Below, piece after piece: positions 7,223 to 8,576 of a stretch of DNA of 8,576 nt. The notes under the pieces were generated by a model. That model was given only the letters and a program-made list of their open reading frames with translations, had not been told where the DNA came from and did not search any database. The position numbers and the translations under genes are program-made. Numbering within the stretch: the stretch's first letter is position 1; each line of letters starts with the position of its first letter. Source of the DNA: Spirochaetales bacterium (GTDB lineage: Bacteria; Spirochaetota; Spirochaetia; ARS1246); contig JABGPX010000303.1 in assembly GCA_018644745.1 (NCBI GenBank), forward strand, positions 1 through 8,576. Reading direction: 5' to 3'.

Positions 7223-8052
7223 TCGGCTGGATACCCTATTTCCGCCAATTGGGCGCTAATCTCATCCTTCGTCGCCGGTGCCGAAAAATCCACGGTAACT
7301 TTTTTTGCCTTTACCTCTACTTCTACCGCATTTACTCCAGGAATCTCGCTTATCCCGCTCTCGATGGTCATTTTACAATGATCACAAGATATGCCGGCAA
7401 CACTAAAGGTGCTGGCGCTTTCGCTCTCAGCAGTCATGGCCATGTGTTTGGAAGGATCGTGCGTATGTTTTTCCTGCTTGTGTTTGCCCCGGCGCATTTT
7501 CCCGCGCATAGCGAAAAACATTCCCCCCATCATGAGAATCATTACAGCAAATGGTACTATCATGATCGCCCAGAGTCCCATTCCGAGGGGTCCATCACTT
7601 CGAAACATAAGCGACGCCATTGGATTGCTGTTGCCCATCATCAAGCCGAACGTGATCATGACAAAGGCCATAACGACCATTCCGGCAAGTCCTATTAGGC
7701 CCATCCGTTTTACCGGCATTGGAGCGGCTGGATTTTTCTTAGGTACCGAATGCGAGGCCAGCACCGCGAGCCGGGTTTCCGCTTCTATGCCTCTGTATGT
7801 GCCGGCAGGAACGACTATCGTCGCACCTTGAGTTACGGCAATACGCTCACCATCGGTTATCATCCAGCCCGTTCCTTCGAGGAAGTGATAGGATGCATCG
7901 GGAGCGGAATGAGGCGGGATTTTCTGACCCGCGTTAAGTCCGACAAGCACGGCATTGTAAGTTTTTGTTTTCAATAGCTCTGCATGCTTTGGCCCGTTAT
8001 CATCATATGTTACCAGCTCCTGCCATGATGAATACAATCTTGCTTTGTCCAT
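7219..8052 (-). CDS. Cupin - two TM helices - heavy-metal-associated (HMA) domain fusion protein
   Basis: This 277-residue protein joins three recognisable parts. Residues 1-105 are a single cupin: PPHSAPDASYHFLEGTGW carries His48, His56 and Glu59 of motif 1, but motif 2 (VPAGTYRGIEAE) has Arg/Gly where the usual metal-binding His sits. Residues 118-139 and 157-182 are two Met-rich hydrophobic membrane helices. A basic, His/Lys/Met-rich linker (183-206) leads to a CopZ/ATX1-like HMA domain (213-277), with the soft-metal site GISCDHC (Cys223, Cys226) and the ending IGYPAD. With two helices and basic flanks, both the cupin and the HMA domain should face the cytoplasm. GGAG lies 7 nt before the ATG. 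The stop overlaps that of alkC tail to tail (TTAG). A role in sensing or handling copper or another soft metal is inferred; I do not recognise a named family with this order of domains. Confidence 0.85.
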   Translation of the reverse strand: MDKARLYSSWQELVTYDDNGPKHAELLKTKTYNAVLVGLNAGQKIPPHSAPDASYHFLEGTGWMITDGERIAVTQGATIVVPAGTYRGIEAETRLAVLASHSVPKKNPAAPMPVKRMGLIGLAGMVVMAFVMITFGLMMGNSNPMASLMFRSDGPLGMGLWAIMIVPFAVMILMMGGMFFAMRGKMRRGKHKQEKHTHDPSKHMAMTAESESASTFSVAGISCDHCKMTIESGISEIPGVNAVEVEVKAKKVTVDFSAPATKDEISAQLAEIGYPAD

Positions 8053-8104
8053 AATAAATCTCCTCTGTGAAAATAGATAATCTGTACGTATATATTCACA
8101 CTAC
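8053..8104 (-). promoter_or_regulatory. Leader and probable promoter of the cupin-HMA gene
   Basis: Because a terminator closes the upstream regulator gene, the cupin-HMA gene should have its own promoter here. The stretch is A/T-rich and contains TACGTA at the right distance (17 bp) from a TTGTCT that overlaps the terminator stem, a weak sigma-70-like pair. The Crp/Fnr protein encoded next door is a natural candidate regulator, but I see no convincing TTGAT-N4-ATCAA-type site. Confidence 0.3.
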
Positions 8105-8131
8105 AAAAGACAAGAGTCTCCGACTTTTGTC
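8105..8131 (-). terminator. Intrinsic terminator of the Crp/Fnr-type gene
   Basis: On the minus strand GACAAAAGTC and GACTCTTGTC form a 10-position stem with one A-C mismatch, closed by a GGA loop and followed immediately by TTTT. It begins 15 nt after the regulator stop codon, the usual place for a Rho-independent terminator. The + strand copy lacks a T-run, so it works in one direction only. Confidence 0.65.
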
Positions 8132-8146
8132 GGGTTTCTGCAGATA

Positions 8147-8576
8147 TCAGTCGGTAGGTTGGGATTTGGCCAGCAGGCCGTCATGGTCCACTATTTTCAG
8201 CACGCGACGATCGATCTCTATCAGATTCTGACCGGCGAGGCTTCTGAGCGCCCGATTGAGAACGTCAGGCACGGTACCCAGACGTGAAGCCAACTCGGTT
8301 TGGGTCGACCAGCTTCTTCGCTTTACTACTCCGCCCACCGAGTTTTCTAGGAGATAGCGGGCCAAACGGGAAATGACCGGCCTGAGTGTAAAGTCCTCCA
8401 CAAGGCTCATTAGATACACGACGCGATTGGCAAGGTTCTTGGTAACCAGCTGTGCAAAGGATTTGTATTCTCCCATCAACCGCGTAAGAGATTCGCAAGG
8501 GACAACCAGGATTTCCGTCGGTTCCATGGCTTTCACCGAAGCATGGTTGCCCTCGCCGGCAAACGCGCCGATTTCA
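8147..8576 (-). CDS. Crp/Fnr-family transcriptional regulator (5' part beyond window)
   Basis: The visible 142 codons are the second half of a Crp/Fnr-type activator or repressor. The first residues (EIGAFAGEGNHASVKAMEPTE) match the end of the cyclic-nucleotide-binding-like beta roll, and the reading frame is open to the window edge, so the GTG at 8536 and the ATG at 8527 are internal codons, not starts. A dimerisation helix follows (FAQLVTKNLANRVVYLMSLV), then the DNA-binding winged helix: STQTELASRLGTVPDVLNRALRSLAGQNLIEI, where TQTELASRLGTVPDVLNRAL is the helix-turn-helix, and the protein ends IVDHDGLLAKSQPTD. The effector-binding half, including any N-terminal Fe-S cysteines, is outside the window, so it cannot be assigned to Crp, Fnr or Dnr. 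Its position directly upstream of the cupin-HMA gene, in the same orientation, suggests that gene as a target. Confidence 0.88.
   Translation of the reverse strand, partial: EIGAFAGEGNHASVKAMEPTEILVVPCESLTRLMGEYKSFAQLVTKNLANRVVYLMSLVEDFTLRPVISRLARYLLENSVGGVVKRRSWSTQTELASRLGTVPDVLNRALRSLAGQNLIEIDRRVLKIVDHDGLLAKSQPTD

Noticed and set aside
7249..7831. Plus-strand open frames opposite the cupin-HMA gene
   Set aside because: They mirror the membrane and HMA coding segments and show no domain of their own; the minus frame has a good ribosome site and recognisable domains.
8120..8133. A small perfect hairpin CCGAC-TTTT-GTCGG taken as a Crp/Fnr operator or a plus-strand terminator
   Set aside because: It overlaps a longer stem (8109-8131) with a T-run on the minus strand, which is a better explanation, and it does not match a known Crp/Fnr consensus.
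8147..8536. A short 129-residue regulator starting at GTG 8536
   Set aside because: The frame stays open to the window edge and the extra upstream residues match the end of a Crp-type beta roll, so the gene is cut by the window and not a stand-alone DNA-binding protein.

Overview
The window is a mid-GC bacterial fragment with no RNA genes, insertion sequences or CRISPR. It carries nine protein-coding genes, two of them cut by the window edges, packed with little spacing. Gene content (a formylglycine-type sulfatase, a sialate-O-acetylesterase-like esterase, three unrelated families of dehydrogenase and a sugar-isomerase TIM barrel) suggests a bacterium that consumes sulfated or acetylated carbohydrate. 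Such gene sets are common in Lentisphaerota, Kiritimatiellota, Planctomycetota and some spirochaetes, but the sequence alone does not fix the phylum.

Region 1 (1-3137, minus strand) is a three-gene operon read right to left. It runs sulfatase, then a Gfo/Idh/MocA oxidoreductase overlapping it by 4 nt, then a zinc-type medium-chain dehydrogenase starting 12 nt later. The dehydrogenase has lost its middle: about 110-120 residues, holding the structural-zinc loop and the nucleotide-binding motif, are missing in frame. It also runs off the left edge of the window. Region 2 (3138-3264) is the divergent regulatory gap, with a perfect TATAAT for the rightward operon and a 10-bp palindrome between possible promoters.

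Region 3 (3265-7222, plus strand) is a four-gene operon: SDR dehydrogenase, sugar phosphate isomerase/epimerase-like protein, SASA-type esterase, and an AlkC-like DNA alkylation repair protein. The first six genes read as one catabolic module. Neither hydrolase has a signal peptide, so desulfation and deacetylation probably occur in the cytoplasm on small imported sugars, which the dehydrogenases and isomerase then process. The exact sugar cannot be named. The AlkC gene is functionally unrelated and may simply ride at the end of the transcript.

Region 4 (7219-8576, minus strand) has a different theme. A Crp/Fnr-type regulator, cut by the right edge, ends at a good intrinsic terminator. It is followed by a gene for an unusual fusion protein: an N-terminal cupin, two membrane helices, a His/Lys/Met-rich linker and a C-terminal CxxC heavy-metal-associated domain. 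This gene meets alkC tail to tail with a 4-nt overlap. The fusion protein and the internally deleted dehydrogenase are the two most unusual things in the window.
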